From NCBI GenBank assembly GCA_964482235.1, contig CAYZWU010000011.1, positions 62,001-126,000 on the forward strand: 64,000 bases of DNA, read 5' to 3'. The translations under genes and the position numbers were made by a program. Numbering within the stretch: position 1 is the first letter of the stretch; every line of letters begins with the position of its first letter. The notes under the pieces are model-generated. The model was not told the DNA's origin and made no database searches. It saw only the letters and a program-made list of their open reading frames with translations. Of the stretch, positions 40,917 through 49,136 are shown one piece after another. The DNA is from CAYZWU01 sp964482235 (GTDB lineage Bacteria; Planctomycetota; B15-G4; CAYZWU01).

Positions 40917-42813
40917 GGTCCGGCTCCGGGTGTGCGTTCAGGACAGCTTTGATGAATTTCAACCGGGATTCGGCGTCACCGGCAAAGAAATCGGGGACAG
41001 GATCGAGATCGACGAAACGGGCGCAGGCAGTGCTCATCTCGACTCCCATGTAGACAGAGGAACTATCGAGCCAGTCGGAAAGGGCGCCCTGTTCCAGGGC
41101 CCAAGGCGGATCGATCCGGATCCGCATGCCGTACCGTCTTTCCTCGACAGCCGCGAACCGGGACAGCATGCGCAGCGTGTCCACGATGAAGCGGTTCAAC
41201 GTGAGGGCCTCGGCTCCGGAACAGAGGGCCGACCTGATTGCAGCCTCCCTCAGACAGAGAGGCACGAGCCGGAATGTGCCGGGTCCCACGACATCGCCGT
41301 CGCCGCCCATGAATCGGCGCAGTCCCGCCTTGGGCCCCCGGCCCCTGCGATGGAGCTTGTCGAGGAAGCGCTTTTTCGCGGCGAAGGCGGCCGCCGCTTT
41401 CCGCACTGCCCCTTCGAGGGCCCCGGCAAGCCGCTCCTCGCCCATATCCTCGCGGCCTTTCCAGATCGATTCGAGATCGAGAAGAATCCCGGAGACGAGA
41501 GGCTCGACGGCTGCCAGGGGTTCTCCCTGGAACCGGGTGGCGCTCAGGCGGACGCGTCCGGCCGCTTCCAGCAGAACCATCCGGGAAAGCAGGCCTTCTT
41601 CCGGAGCCGACTCGCCGGACAGATCGACATGAAGAACGGGCACGGCCAGCTCGTGGCTCAGATCGCTCACCGCTTCCACGAGATCGGATAGCATCTCGTC
41701 GAGCAGCCTCTGCCCCGATCTGGGAGAGACGCCCACCGCGGCGAGGATCCTTTCTCCCGACGGGGTGAGCCCCCTCCGGAAACGAAGGCAGGGATCGCCG
41801 GGCACATCGGGGATGCCTGCGGGCCCGCGGGAGAGGGAGAGCACGACGGCGCGGGCAAAATCGGACAGCGACTCGCCTGTGACGCAGGCCCGTTCCAGGG
41901 CCGGGTCCGTGAGATCGACCAGAACATTTCCGGAGACGAAACGCGTCAGGAAACGGGCCACCACGCCGATCTCCGCCGCCGGCGCTTCGGGGCTGCAGAA
42001 GGGAAAGGGGAGAAGGCGCGGATGCACCGTGATGCCGAGATAGCCCGACGGCAGGGACAGGCCTTCCAGGTAGGCGTCTCCCTGGCGATGGAACTCCATC
42101 TCCAGGGGGGAATAGAGCTCCCTGAGGGAAAACTGGCTCGAGATCGAGTCCATCACACGCAGGGATGCGTCGAGGGGCGTTCTGCCCTCGGCGTCCGACT
42201 CGATCGTCCGCCGCACCTCGCCGGACGGCAGGGTGAGCCGCGCTCTGCTGAAAACCCGGCCCTCGAATCCCCTGTTGAACAGCTCGTTGTCGACCAGCTC
42301 CCTGAGAAGGGACGTCGAGATGCGCTGAAGGCCCGACCGGACGACGCGGCCCTCGACGGCCGATGCGATCTCCGACGCCGTCTCGGGCGGCACTTCCGCC
42401 TCGTTCACCAGATCCTCGAAGATCCTCGCCTTGGACCAGGGAGTGATCCAGCCGTTCTCCGAGTGATCGACCTCGAGATCGCGATCGGCCGGTCGGCTTT
42501 TCTCCCTGTCGAGGATCTTGAGGCACTTGACGCTCTTCCGGCGCCGCTCGCCATGGAGGATGAAGGCTCGGGCCGTGTCGGAATGCCCCGTCTCCATCAG
42601 GACCCGCTCGACGATCTCCTTGACGTCGGCTACCGAGGGGATGGCGCCTGGATACTCCTTCTCGAGAAAAAGAGCGACCACCGAGGCCAGCTCCTCGGAG
42701 AGCAGGTCGTCACCACAGCCCACGGAGCGGCCGGCACCGGCAATGGCCGATGCGATCTTGGCCTGATCGAAAGGCGCGGTCCGCCCGTCTCTTTTTCTAA
42801 TCTTTTTTATCAT
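40906..42813 (-). CDS. Double ATP-cone protein resembling NrdD but lacking the glycyl-radical end
   Basis: 635 residues. A first ATP-cone (1 to about 95; KKIRKRDGRTAPFDQAKIAS, HSDTARAFILHGERRR) is followed by a second (about 118-205; GWITPWSKARIFEDLVNEAE, LVDNELFNRGFEG). The body then resembles class III ribonucleotide reductase (compare FSLRELYSPLEMEFHRQGDAYLEGL with the NrdD 'NEVYSPEIAEAHLNGDLHIHD' region). The expected C-terminal zinc site (CxxC pairs) and glycyl-radical motif (RVxGY) are absent; the end is FVDLDPVPDFFAGDAESRLK. It should therefore not reduce ribonucleotides. Overlap by 17 bp with nrdR, itself an ATP-cone repressor of RNR genes, suggests a nucleotide-sensing role. Homology beyond the cones is my inference. 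Confidence 0.7.
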   Translation of the reverse strand: MIKKIRKRDGRTAPFDQAKIASAIAGAGRSVGCGDDLLSEELASVVALFLEKEYPGAIPSVADVKEIVERVLMETGHSDTARAFILHGERRRKSVKCLKILDREKSRPADRDLEVDHSENGWITPWSKARIFEDLVNEAEVPPETASEIASAVEGRVVRSGLQRISTSLLRELVDNELFNRGFEGRVFSRARLTLPSGEVRRTIESDAEGRTPLDASLRVMDSISSQFSLRELYSPLEMEFHRQGDAYLEGLSLPSGYLGITVHPRLLPFPFCSPEAPAAEIGVVARFLTRFVSGNVLVDLTDPALERACVTGESLSDFARAVVLSLSRGPAGIPDVPGDPCLRFRRGLTPSGERILAAVGVSPRSGQRLLDEMLSDLVEAVSDLSHELAVPVLHVDLSGESAPEEGLLSRMVLLEAAGRVRLSATRFQGEPLAAVEPLVSGILLDLESIWKGREDMGEERLAGALEGAVRKAAAAFAAKKRFLDKLHRRGRGPKAGLRRFMGGDGDVVGPGTFRLVPLCLREAAIRSALCSGAEALTLNRFIVDTLRMLSRFAAVEERRYGMRIRIDPPWALEQGALSDWLDSSSVYMGVEMSTACARFVDLDPVPDFFAGDAESRLKFIKAVLNAHPEPDHAS

Positions 42814-43273
42814 CTTCAGTCACTCGGGAGAGGAGCGGCTTGAGCTCGTCCACGAACTGATTGACATCCTTGAACTCGCGATACACCGAGGCGAAGCGCA
42901 CGTAGGCGACCTGGTCGATCTCCTTCAGCTGATCCATGACGAGACGGCCGATGAACTTCGAAGAGACCTCCTTGTCGAACATCTCGTAGAGCTGCGCCTC
43001 GATGGCATTGACAGCCTCCTCGAGCCGCTCGAGGGAGATGGATCGCTTCTCGCACGCCTTGAGCATCCCGTTGAGGATCTTGCTGCGGATGAAGGTGTCG
43101 CGTCCGCCGTCCTTCTTGACCACGCGGAGCGGGGTTTCCTCGACCTTCTCGTAGGTGGTGAAGCGCTTGCCGCAGTCGAGGCACTCCCTCCTCCGGCGGA
43201 TCATGAATGCGTCGCTCGATGTTCGGGAATCTATCACCTTATCGTTGTTAACTTTACAATAAGGACATCTCAT
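42797..43273 (-). CDS. nrdR: Ribonucleotide reductase regulator NrdR
   Basis: 158 residues, typical length. The N-terminal zinc ribbon MRCPYCKVNNDKVIDSR / RRRRECLDCGKRFTTYE has the four cysteines. The ATP-cone domain (about 48-138; LRVVKKDGGRDTFIRSKILN) follows. NrdR senses ATP/dATP and represses nrd operons by binding paired NrdR boxes. An upstream frame extension to 43399 is ignored because the zinc ribbon begins at this ATG. The charged tail (VTEDDKKD) overlaps the next gene by 17 bp. A 20-bp palindrome at 43396-43415 overlaps the likely promoter and may be an operator. Confidence 0.96.
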   Translation of the reverse strand: MRCPYCKVNNDKVIDSRTSSDAFMIRRRRECLDCGKRFTTYEKVEETPLRVVKKDGGRDTFIRSKILNGMLKACEKRSISLERLEEAVNAIEAQLYEMFDKEVSSKFIGRLVMDQLKEIDQVAYVRFASVYREFKDVNQFVDELKPLLSRVTEDDKKD

Positions 43274-43374
43274 GGAAGTCTTCCCGAAAAGTACCACCTG
43301 GTCGAGTGGGTCGAGGGTCGGTCCGGATGTGGCTGGAGATCGGACCCTCCTCTGCCAACCGCCGTTCAGATCAG

Positions 43375-43403
43375 AGTATACGGATAAAGCCCCTAACATA
43401 CAA
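43375..43403 (-). promoter_or_regulatory. Candidate promoter of the nrdR operon
   Basis: Minus strand: TTGTAT (43398-43403), 17-bp spacer, TATACT (43375-43380). The -35 box lies inside the palindrome at 43396-43415. Confidence 0.5.
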
Positions 43404-43415
43404 CATGTAGTATGT
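43396..43415. promoter_or_regulatory. 20-bp palindrome upstream of nrdR (candidate operator)
   Basis: Minus-strand half-sites ACATACTACA and TGTTGTATGT are reverse complements except for one position. It sits between the stop of the upstream gene and nrdR and overlaps the predicted -35 box. It does not match the usual NrdR box (ACACTATATATAGTGT-like) closely. Confidence 0.6.
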
Positions 43416-43436
43416 CAAAATATAAAAAGGGGTGTG

Positions 43437-44489
43437 TCAGAACTGGATATCCGATATGGTGACGGTCCGAACGCGAAGCCTGTCCGGCCTGGCTTCCCGA
43501 TCGAGGGAGCCGGGCTTCACGCCCTCGTCGGGGATGGACCTGAAGATCAACCTTCTCTTTTCTTTCGCCAGAAGGCTCACCTCGCTCTGGAACAACGTCT
43601 CTCCGCCGGCGAAGGTCGCCTCTTCCAGCTCGGCCGTCAACTTGGCGTTCACCGGGTAGGAAGCGCGATTCTCCACCGTGACGATCAGTCCCTGATGATC
43701 GTGGCCACGCGACCTCGTCTTGACCACATCCCAGCCGATGATGCGGACGGGCTCCCAGTCCACCTTGCTCTGGGGTATGAACTTGAAGTACTTGCCGGCC
43801 AGAGCGTTAAGAGTCGATTTCTTCTCCAGGGCAAAGGGGAGCGTGAAGGTGAGGGTCCGTGAATCCCGCGGACGAACAGGTGCCGGCAGGCGGTCGGAAT
43901 CGCGGAAGCGGTTCAGGCGGAATGGGAAAACCGGGATCTCCCTCGGATCCGTTGCGTCGAGGGGAGCGATCTTCTCACCATCGAGCAGCAGGTCGGTCAT
44001 GGAGAGATAGCTGCTCGTGCGGTTCTTGATCTTCACGGTCAGCAGGGTGAAGGGCCGCTTTCCCTTGACGGCCTTCACCTTCCAGCTCGTGTAGACATCG
44101 AGATCCCTCTTTCCGTGGGGCTGGAACGTGACGGGCCACGGCAGCTTGGGAAGAACGGGCGGCACCCTGAGCACTTTCTGATTTTCTGCCTCGGTCAGCT
44201 CCTGCAGCCTTTTCAGCCGCTCGAGCCGCCTCTTCCGCGACAGCTCGAGCTCCTCGAGGCTTCGATTCGGACCTTTCTTCGGCAGGGCCTCCTTGGTCGG
44301 CGTCCCTTCCTTCACCCTGCCAGGAGTCACCGGACTGGGGGGCGCCGGCACGTTGCCAGGCTTGGGCGGAGTGGCCGGTCCTGGAGGCGTGTTCTGGGCT
44401 GCGGCGTCATGGAGAATGAAACAGGTGAAGAGCAGGATCGTGGTGAGAAGAGGTAACATCCTGCCAGGTCTGTATTTAATGGGAATCAT
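43437..44489 (-). CDS. Exported protein of unknown function, Pro-rich linker and beta domain
   Basis: 350 residues from the ATG at 44489, where GAGGAGGT lies 5-6 nt upstream (the frame is open to 44582). Signal peptide MLPLLTTILLFTCFILHDAA ends near residue 31. A Pro/Gly/Thr/Lys-rich linker (about 32-75) follows, then a short K/R/E helix (ELELSRKRRLERLKRLQELT) and a beta-type domain (about 115-350) with VKAVKGKRPFTLLTVKIKNR and VTVENRASYPVNAKLTAELE, suggestive of an Ig-like or conserved periplasmic fold. It lies between mnmE and nrdR on the same strand. I recognise no family. Confidence 0.75.
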   Translation of the reverse strand: MIPIKYRPGRMLPLLTTILLFTCFILHDAAAQNTPPGPATPPKPGNVPAPPSPVTPGRVKEGTPTKEALPKKGPNRSLEELELSRKRRLERLKRLQELTEAENQKVLRVPPVLPKLPWPVTFQPHGKRDLDVYTSWKVKAVKGKRPFTLLTVKIKNRTSSYLSMTDLLLDGEKIAPLDATDPREIPVFPFRLNRFRDSDRLPAPVRPRDSRTLTFTLPFALEKKSTLNALAGKYFKFIPQSKVDWEPVRIIGWDVVKTRSRGHDHQGLIVTVENRASYPVNAKLTAELEEATFAGGETLFQSEVSLLAKEKRRLIFRSIPDEGVKPGSLDREARPDRLRVRTVTISDIQF

Positions 44490-44582
44490 GAGCGACCTCC
44501 TCGTGCTCGGAATCCGAGAGCGGATATCACGCCCAACATATATATCTTCCATAGCATGGATTATGAAGAGGGTAACAGGCAT

Positions 44583-45932
44583 TCATTTACCGATGCAAAA
44601 CCGGGAAAAGAGCGTGTCCAGGATCTCGTCGCCCGTCAGCCTCCCCCCGATGTCGGCCAGGGCGTCGAAAGCGCTGCGGATCTCCAGGGCCACCAGCTCG
44701 AGCCCCCCCTCCCAGTTCCTGTCGAGGGCCTCGTCGATCGCCGTGACCGCCCTGTCGATCCGACCGGCCAGGAGCGCCCCCACGAAGAAGGCCTCCCCCC
44801 CCATCGGCGCCGGCAGGATCGCATCGAGGCTCCCGAGCAGCGTGGGCAGTCCTCCTTCGAACCGGGCCGAGATAGCTAGCTTTTCTCCCGGAAGGCCGAT
44901 CTTCTTCCACCCCGGATCCTCGCCCTGGTCACGCTTGTTCAGCGCGTAGACCGCCTCTCTCGGACCGCTGAAGAGGAGGAGCCGGCGCAGAACGTCCCTG
45001 TCGGGCGGCAGTGACCCGTCGAGGACCACGATGCAGGCATCGATCCTGTCCATCATCCCGTGCAGGCTGGCCACGGCCAGACGCTCGAGCGGATCGTCCG
45101 TATCCGCCACCCCGGGTGCGTCGAAGAGCCGGAACATCGTGTCGCCGCACTGAACGGCCCCCTCGATCAGATCCCTCGTCGTTCCCGGAACGGAAGAGAC
45201 GATCACCTCGCTGCCGGGGACGAGAGCCTGGAAAAGGGACGACTTGCCCGCATTGGGCGGCCCGAGAAGGACGACGCAGGGAAGATTCCGGAACGGGCGC
45301 CGCCGCTCCACCATGGTCCTGATCCGGTTCAGGCCGTCGCGGCAGAGGGCAAGCTCGCTCTCCACGCTCTTCCTGTCCAGTGATTCGGTGTCCTCATCGG
45401 TGAAGTCGAGCCATGCCTCGATGGTGGCCAGCAGCTGGAGAAGCCGATCCCGGACCTCGGCGGCCTCGCGCGTGGGACGGCCGCGAAGCCGGGCCACGGC
45501 AGCGGCTCTCTCGCTCTCCGACGAGCTCTCGATCAGGGCCAGAACCCCTTCCGCCTGGAGACCGTCGATCCTCCCGCTCTGGAAGGCGCGGCGGGTAAAC
45601 TCGCCCGGATCGGCGCGGCGGGCCCCGAGGCGGCAGCACTGCGCCAGGAGCTGCTGCGCCAGGGGAACGGAGCCGGCGATGTGGAACTCGACCACATCCT
45701 CGGTGGTGTAGGAAAAGGGTGCGCGCATCACCAGCATGCGGGCCCGGACTTCGAGATCCGGGAGGGGGGCCACGGTGACGCAGGGGGCCGAGAAGCCGGG
45801 TACCTTTTCAGGACGGGGACCGCTCTTCAGCAGCCTTCCCCCCACGCCGAAAGCCCCCTCGCCGCTCAGCCTCACGATCGAGCGACAGCTTCTGCCCGGT
45901 GCAGTGGCCACGGCGGCGATCGTCTCTACCAT
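44583..45932 (-). CDS. mnmE: tRNA modification GTPase MnmE
   Basis: 449 residues. The N-terminal formyl-THF-binding domain opens TIAAVATAPGRSCRSIVRLS. The helical domain is interrupted by the G domain (about 220-375): G1 GPPNAGKSSLFQAL, G3 DAPGVADT, and ALNKRDQ for G4. The invariant C-terminus FCIGK, whose cysteine is important for function, is intact. With MnmG it installs (carboxymethyl)aminomethyl groups on U34 of certain tRNAs. Its position directly after yidC is a classic arrangement. No clear SD; 38 bp separate it from yidC. Confidence 0.97.
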   Translation of the reverse strand: MVETIAAVATAPGRSCRSIVRLSGEGAFGVGGRLLKSGPRPEKVPGFSAPCVTVAPLPDLEVRARMLVMRAPFSYTTEDVVEFHIAGSVPLAQQLLAQCCRLGARRADPGEFTRRAFQSGRIDGLQAEGVLALIESSSESERAAAVARLRGRPTREAAEVRDRLLQLLATIEAWLDFTDEDTESLDRKSVESELALCRDGLNRIRTMVERRRPFRNLPCVVLLGPPNAGKSSLFQALVPGSEVIVSSVPGTTRDLIEGAVQCGDTMFRLFDAPGVADTDDPLERLAVASLHGMMDRIDACIVVLDGSLPPDRDVLRRLLLFSGPREAVYALNKRDQGEDPGWKKIGLPGEKLAISARFEGGLPTLLGSLDAILPAPMGGEAFFVGALLAGRIDRAVTAIDEALDRNWEGGLELVALEIRSAFDALADIGGRLTGDEILDTLFSRFCIGK

Positions 45933-45970
45933 GGGAGAGGTATCCGAATCGGGTGATCCGGCCCGTCACG

Positions 45971-47980
45971 TCACCTCTTCTTCGATTTCTTCTTCGAGGA
46001 GGTCGGGCCCTTCGGTTTCTTCGGCGTATCCGCCGTCGGTTCCTTCTTGGGGGTCGCCGCCGGTTCCTCGGCCTTGGTCTCGCCTCCGACGGGGAACTTC
46101 TTGCGGATGAACTGCGTCTCCACGATCGAGATGATGTTCGATGTCATCCAGTAGAGCGAGAGTCCCGATGCGTAGCCGTAGAAGAGGAAGCCGAAGAAGA
46201 TCGGCATGAAGTACATCATGATCTTCTGCGTCTGGGCCTGCTGCGGATCAGCCGGCTTGGGCATGACCTTCTGCTGGAGGAAGAAGGCCACGACCATCAG
46301 GAGAGGCAGGAGATTGATGGTGTCTCCGATGAAGGGAAGGGCAAAGGGAAGAGGCATCTGATCGGGCATGGACAGATCCTTGATCCAGAGCATGAAGGGC
46401 GAATGCCTCAGCTCGATCGATGTCCGGAGCACCTGGAACAGCCCGATGAATATAGGGAACTGGAGAAAGATCAGCAGGCAGCCGAGGAGGGGCGGCGTGG
46501 CGCCGTGTTCCTTCATCAGCTTCATCTGCTCCTCGTTGAACTTCTTCTTGTTGTTCTTGTGCCGCTTACGCAGCTCGTCCAGCTTCGGCTTCAGCTTGCC
46601 CATCTTCTGGGAGTAGCGGTGCATGCTCACCTGCTGGACACGACTCAAGGGGAAGAGCAGCGCCTTGACGAGCAGGGTGAGGCAGATGATGGCCACACCC
46701 CAGTTGCCGAAGATCGACTGGAAGAATTTCAGGATTGCGACGAGCCCCTTGTTGATCCACGACATGGAGCCGTAGCTGTCCTCGATCAGGGTGTACAACT
46801 CGGAGTACGGCTCCTGCTGCATCAGTCCCGATTCCCTGGGACCGGCAAAGAAGAGGATCGACTGGCTCTTCGCGTCGCCGACCGCGGGTGTTCTCATGTC
46901 GAAGACGAGCCGCGACGACACGTTGGTCAGGGCTTCATGGTGGAATTTGTCGAGGGTGGACTGGATCGGCTCGGCTCCGTACTCCCTGCGGAACTCGTCG
47001 ACCGCCTCCCTGAACCTGCCGCTGTCCTCGAGAGGGTAGAACGAGACCTGGGAAAGGAGGTTGCCCTCTACCGGTTTGAGGAGGAGCGCGAAGTAGTTGG
47101 TCACGAGACCGGCGAAACGGAGGTCCTCCCTCTGCTCCACCCTGTAGGTGAACGACTTCTTGTCGACCAGCTCGTCGCTGTCCTTGTCGAGGATTTCCGG
47201 CTCGGCCTCGGGATTGTCCGGGTCGGGAATGAGCAGGATGGCCGTGGGCCCCACGGTCCAGGCGGCCCTCTTGGTGTCCATGATTCCGGAGAGAGCGTCC
47301 ATGACGAAGCTCTGCATCCCGGTGAGAGCGGGATTCCTGTTCTCCACGTCCAGGTTGAAGTCGATGTGATAGGCGCCGTCGTAGAAAGAGAACGACTTGG
47401 TCAAGATCAGCCCGTCGGCGCACTTCAGCACGAACCGGACCGTCCTCGATCCGTCATGCTCGACGATCTCCTCCCACTCCCAGAGCGCCGCGGCCAGGTC
47501 GACACCGGGGTCTCCCTTCTTCCCGGCCTTCCTCAACACGAAGGACGGTGTGTCGTCGCAGACCTCGGCGAGGATCTCGTACCACTTCTCCGGATCATCT
47601 TCCCAGTCCGGGTTCTGCTGAACCTCGGGATCGTTGAAGTGGCGCTTCAGCTTGAGGGAGCGGAGGACGCCGCCCCTGTTCGAGAAGACGGCTCTGTAGA
47701 GATCGGATTCGATCGTGATCCCGCTGTTCTCATCCTCCACTGCGCTCGTCTCGAAAGCGGGCGGAGCAGCAGGATCATCTTCCGGAGGCGCGCCGTCTCC
47801 CTCTGCCGGAGGAGTTGCCTCGCCGCTCTCGTCGACAACGCTCTCACCAGCCGGCCCTTCGGCGCTTTCACGGGCGGGCGTCTCCTGAGAGGTCGTCTCC
47901 GGGGGAGGCGGGAACAGGATGGAGTTGATCCAGAACAGGAGCAGGATCAGAACGAGAGCCAGGAGCATTCGCTTTTCCAT
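45971..47980 (-). CDS. yidC: Membrane protein insertase YidC
   Basis: 669 residues, longer than the usual 540-600. First helix MLLALVLILLLFWINSILFP. An acidic/Pro/Ala linker (about 25-95) is followed by the periplasmic beta-sandwich domain (about 100-365; RVEQREDLRFAGLVTNYFAL). The conserved insertase core (about 410-620) has GNWGVAIICLTLLVKALLFP, the coiled helical hairpin KPKLDELRKRHKNNKKKFNE, and helices LLGCLLIFLQFPIFIGLFQV and PLLMVVAFFLQQKVM. A Lys/Pro/Thr-rich basic tail (PKKEPTADTPKKPKGPTSSK) is typical of ribosome-contacting YidC. It inserts membrane proteins with or without SecYEG. Confidence 0.97.
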   Translation of the reverse strand: MEKRMLLALVLILLLFWINSILFPPPPETTSQETPARESAEGPAGESVVDESGEATPPAEGDGAPPEDDPAAPPAFETSAVEDENSGITIESDLYRAVFSNRGGVLRSLKLKRHFNDPEVQQNPDWEDDPEKWYEILAEVCDDTPSFVLRKAGKKGDPGVDLAAALWEWEEIVEHDGSRTVRFVLKCADGLILTKSFSFYDGAYHIDFNLDVENRNPALTGMQSFVMDALSGIMDTKRAAWTVGPTAILLIPDPDNPEAEPEILDKDSDELVDKKSFTYRVEQREDLRFAGLVTNYFALLLKPVEGNLLSQVSFYPLEDSGRFREAVDEFRREYGAEPIQSTLDKFHHEALTNVSSRLVFDMRTPAVGDAKSQSILFFAGPRESGLMQQEPYSELYTLIEDSYGSMSWINKGLVAILKFFQSIFGNWGVAIICLTLLVKALLFPLSRVQQVSMHRYSQKMGKLKPKLDELRKRHKNNKKKFNEEQMKLMKEHGATPPLLGCLLIFLQFPIFIGLFQVLRTSIELRHSPFMLWIKDLSMPDQMPLPFALPFIGDTINLLPLLMVVAFFLQQKVMPKPADPQQAQTQKIMMYFMPIFFGFLFYGYASGLSLYWMTSNIISIVETQFIRKKFPVGGETKAEEPAATPKKEPTADTPKKPKGPTSSKKKSKKR

Positions 47981-47991
47981 GACGTGCCCTT

Positions 47992-48744
47992 TTATCTGCC
48001 TTCTTTCAAACGTGCCGCCAGGAAAAGAGGAAGCTCGCCGGTTGCCACAATTTTGTCCATGGTCAGTTCGAGATCGTAGGCGACACGGTGAAACCGGATC
48101 GTCCCGTTGTTGTATGTCACGAACGAGGCCCGGGGATCGCCGTCGCGCGGCTGGCCCACGCTGCCCACGTTGACGATGGCCCGCGCACCCGGAGCCAGGC
48201 TGAATCCGTCGGACTGTTCATCGGGGGAGATGAAGCGTCCGTCCTCGGGATAGACCCCCGGGATGTGGGAATGGCCGATGAAGCAGAGCGGCCTTTCCAT
48301 CAGGGAGAAGAGTGTCGTCATCTTTTCCCTGTTCAGGCAGTCTTCAGGCGTGACGTACTCGTGAACCTTGTCCCGGGGAGAACCGTGCACGAGCATGAAA
48401 TTCCCGGTGAGGATCATGCTGGGCAGGCTGTCCACGAAGTTCCAGAACGCCCTGTTCTCCTCCCTTGGGTATTCGTCGGAGTTGAGGCGGGCCCTGGTCC
48501 AGTCGAGGGCTTGCCGGGCCTTGGTGTTGAAGTCCTCGGCGGACGAAAGGAGAGCCTCCTCGTGATTCCCTCTCAGGCATCCGTGGAAGCTCTGCGCCTT
48601 TCTCAGGCAGGTCCGGGGATTCGGACCGTAGCCGATGACATCGCCGAGGCAGTATATTTCCTCCGCGCCCATCTCTTCCAGTTCGATGAGCACGGCTGTC
48701 AACGCTTCGATGTTGCTGTGGATGTCGGAAACGATGGCCTGCAA
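47992..48744 (-). CDS. YfcE/MJ0936-type metallophosphoesterase
   Basis: About 250 residues. Calcineurin-like motifs in order: IVSDIHSNIEAL, CLGDVIGYGPNP, RGNHEEAL, LVHGSPRD and GHSHIP, giving a full dimetal site. The family includes broad phosphodiesterases and diadenosine tetraphosphate hydrolases; the substrate is open. Start is uncertain: no ATG precedes the first motif. TTG 48744 sits 4 nt after GAGG, and TTG 48765 is the alternative. Nine consecutive T (48764-48772, minus strand) lie just before that alternative and could attenuate transcription from the small gene upstream. yidC follows 11 bp downstream. Confidence 0.88.
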   Translation of the reverse strand: MQAIVSDIHSNIEALTAVLIELEEMGAEEIYCLGDVIGYGPNPRTCLRKAQSFHGCLRGNHEEALLSSAEDFNTKARQALDWTRARLNSDEYPREENRAFWNFVDSLPSMILTGNFMLVHGSPRDKVHEYVTPEDCLNREKMTTLFSLMERPLCFIGHSHIPGVYPEDGRFISPDEQSDGFSLAPGARAIVNVGSVGQPRDGDPRASFVTYNNGTIRFHRVAYDLELTMDKIVATGELPLFLAARLKEGR

Positions 48745-48799
48745 TGTTCCTCGATGCCTTTCCAAAAAAAAATGCTGCGGAGTCTCAGCGCGGCTTCTC

Positions 48800-48973
48800 T
48801 TAAGAATCGTCTTCCTGGGGCTGCTGCGCCTCCTCCACGAGCATAACGGGAATCCCGTCCCGGATGGGGTATCGTCTCAGGCACGTCCGGCAGACTAGAC
48901 GATTCGATTCCTTGACGACGCCGGTCTTGCATTCCGGGCACACGAGGATCTTGAGCAGTTTCTCGTCCACCAT
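48800..48973 (-). CDS. Trm112-like small zinc-ribbon protein (UPF0434 type)
   Basis: 57 residues, absent from longer frame lists because it is short. MVDEKLLKILVCPECKTGVV, then LVCRTCLRRYPIRDGIPVML: two CxxC pairs and the closing Y-P-I-R-D-G-I-P-V-M-L, diagnostic of the Trm112/YcaR family. Bacterial members are small partners or chaperones of methyltransferases and glycosyltransferases, often near lpx genes. A promoter with near-consensus boxes lies at 49037-49065, and the gene appears to open the cluster leading to yidC and mnmE. Confidence 0.88.
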   Translation of the reverse strand: MVDEKLLKILVCPECKTGVVKESNRLVCRTCLRRYPIRDGIPVMLVEEAQQPQEDDS

Positions 48974-49036
48974 GAGGGACTCGTCCGGTTAGCAGTACTG
49001 AGCGATTCAAAATGCCGGATAAACGGCAAACTGCGA

Positions 49037-49065
49037 ATAATAGAAGCGCCCGGACGGCAAGTCAA
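49037..49065 (-). promoter_or_regulatory. Promoter of the Trm112-like/phosphoesterase/yidC cluster
   Basis: Minus strand: TTGACT (49060-49065), 17-bp spacer, TATTAT (49037-49042). Transcription start near 49030, leader about 57 nt. Confidence 0.7.
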
Positions 49066-49136
49066 GAACAGTTACGAAATCGAAGGGGAGACTTTTTCTC
49101 GATAAGTCCGAGCGGCCGGGAAAGGAAAAAAGTACA

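Noticed and set aside
43274..43399. N-terminal extension of NrdR
   Set aside because: The zinc ribbon starts at ATG 43273; the extension would run through the promoter and palindrome.
45899..48079. 726-residue plus-strand ORF opposite yidC
   Set aside because: Shadow of YidC; no SD and no family signature.
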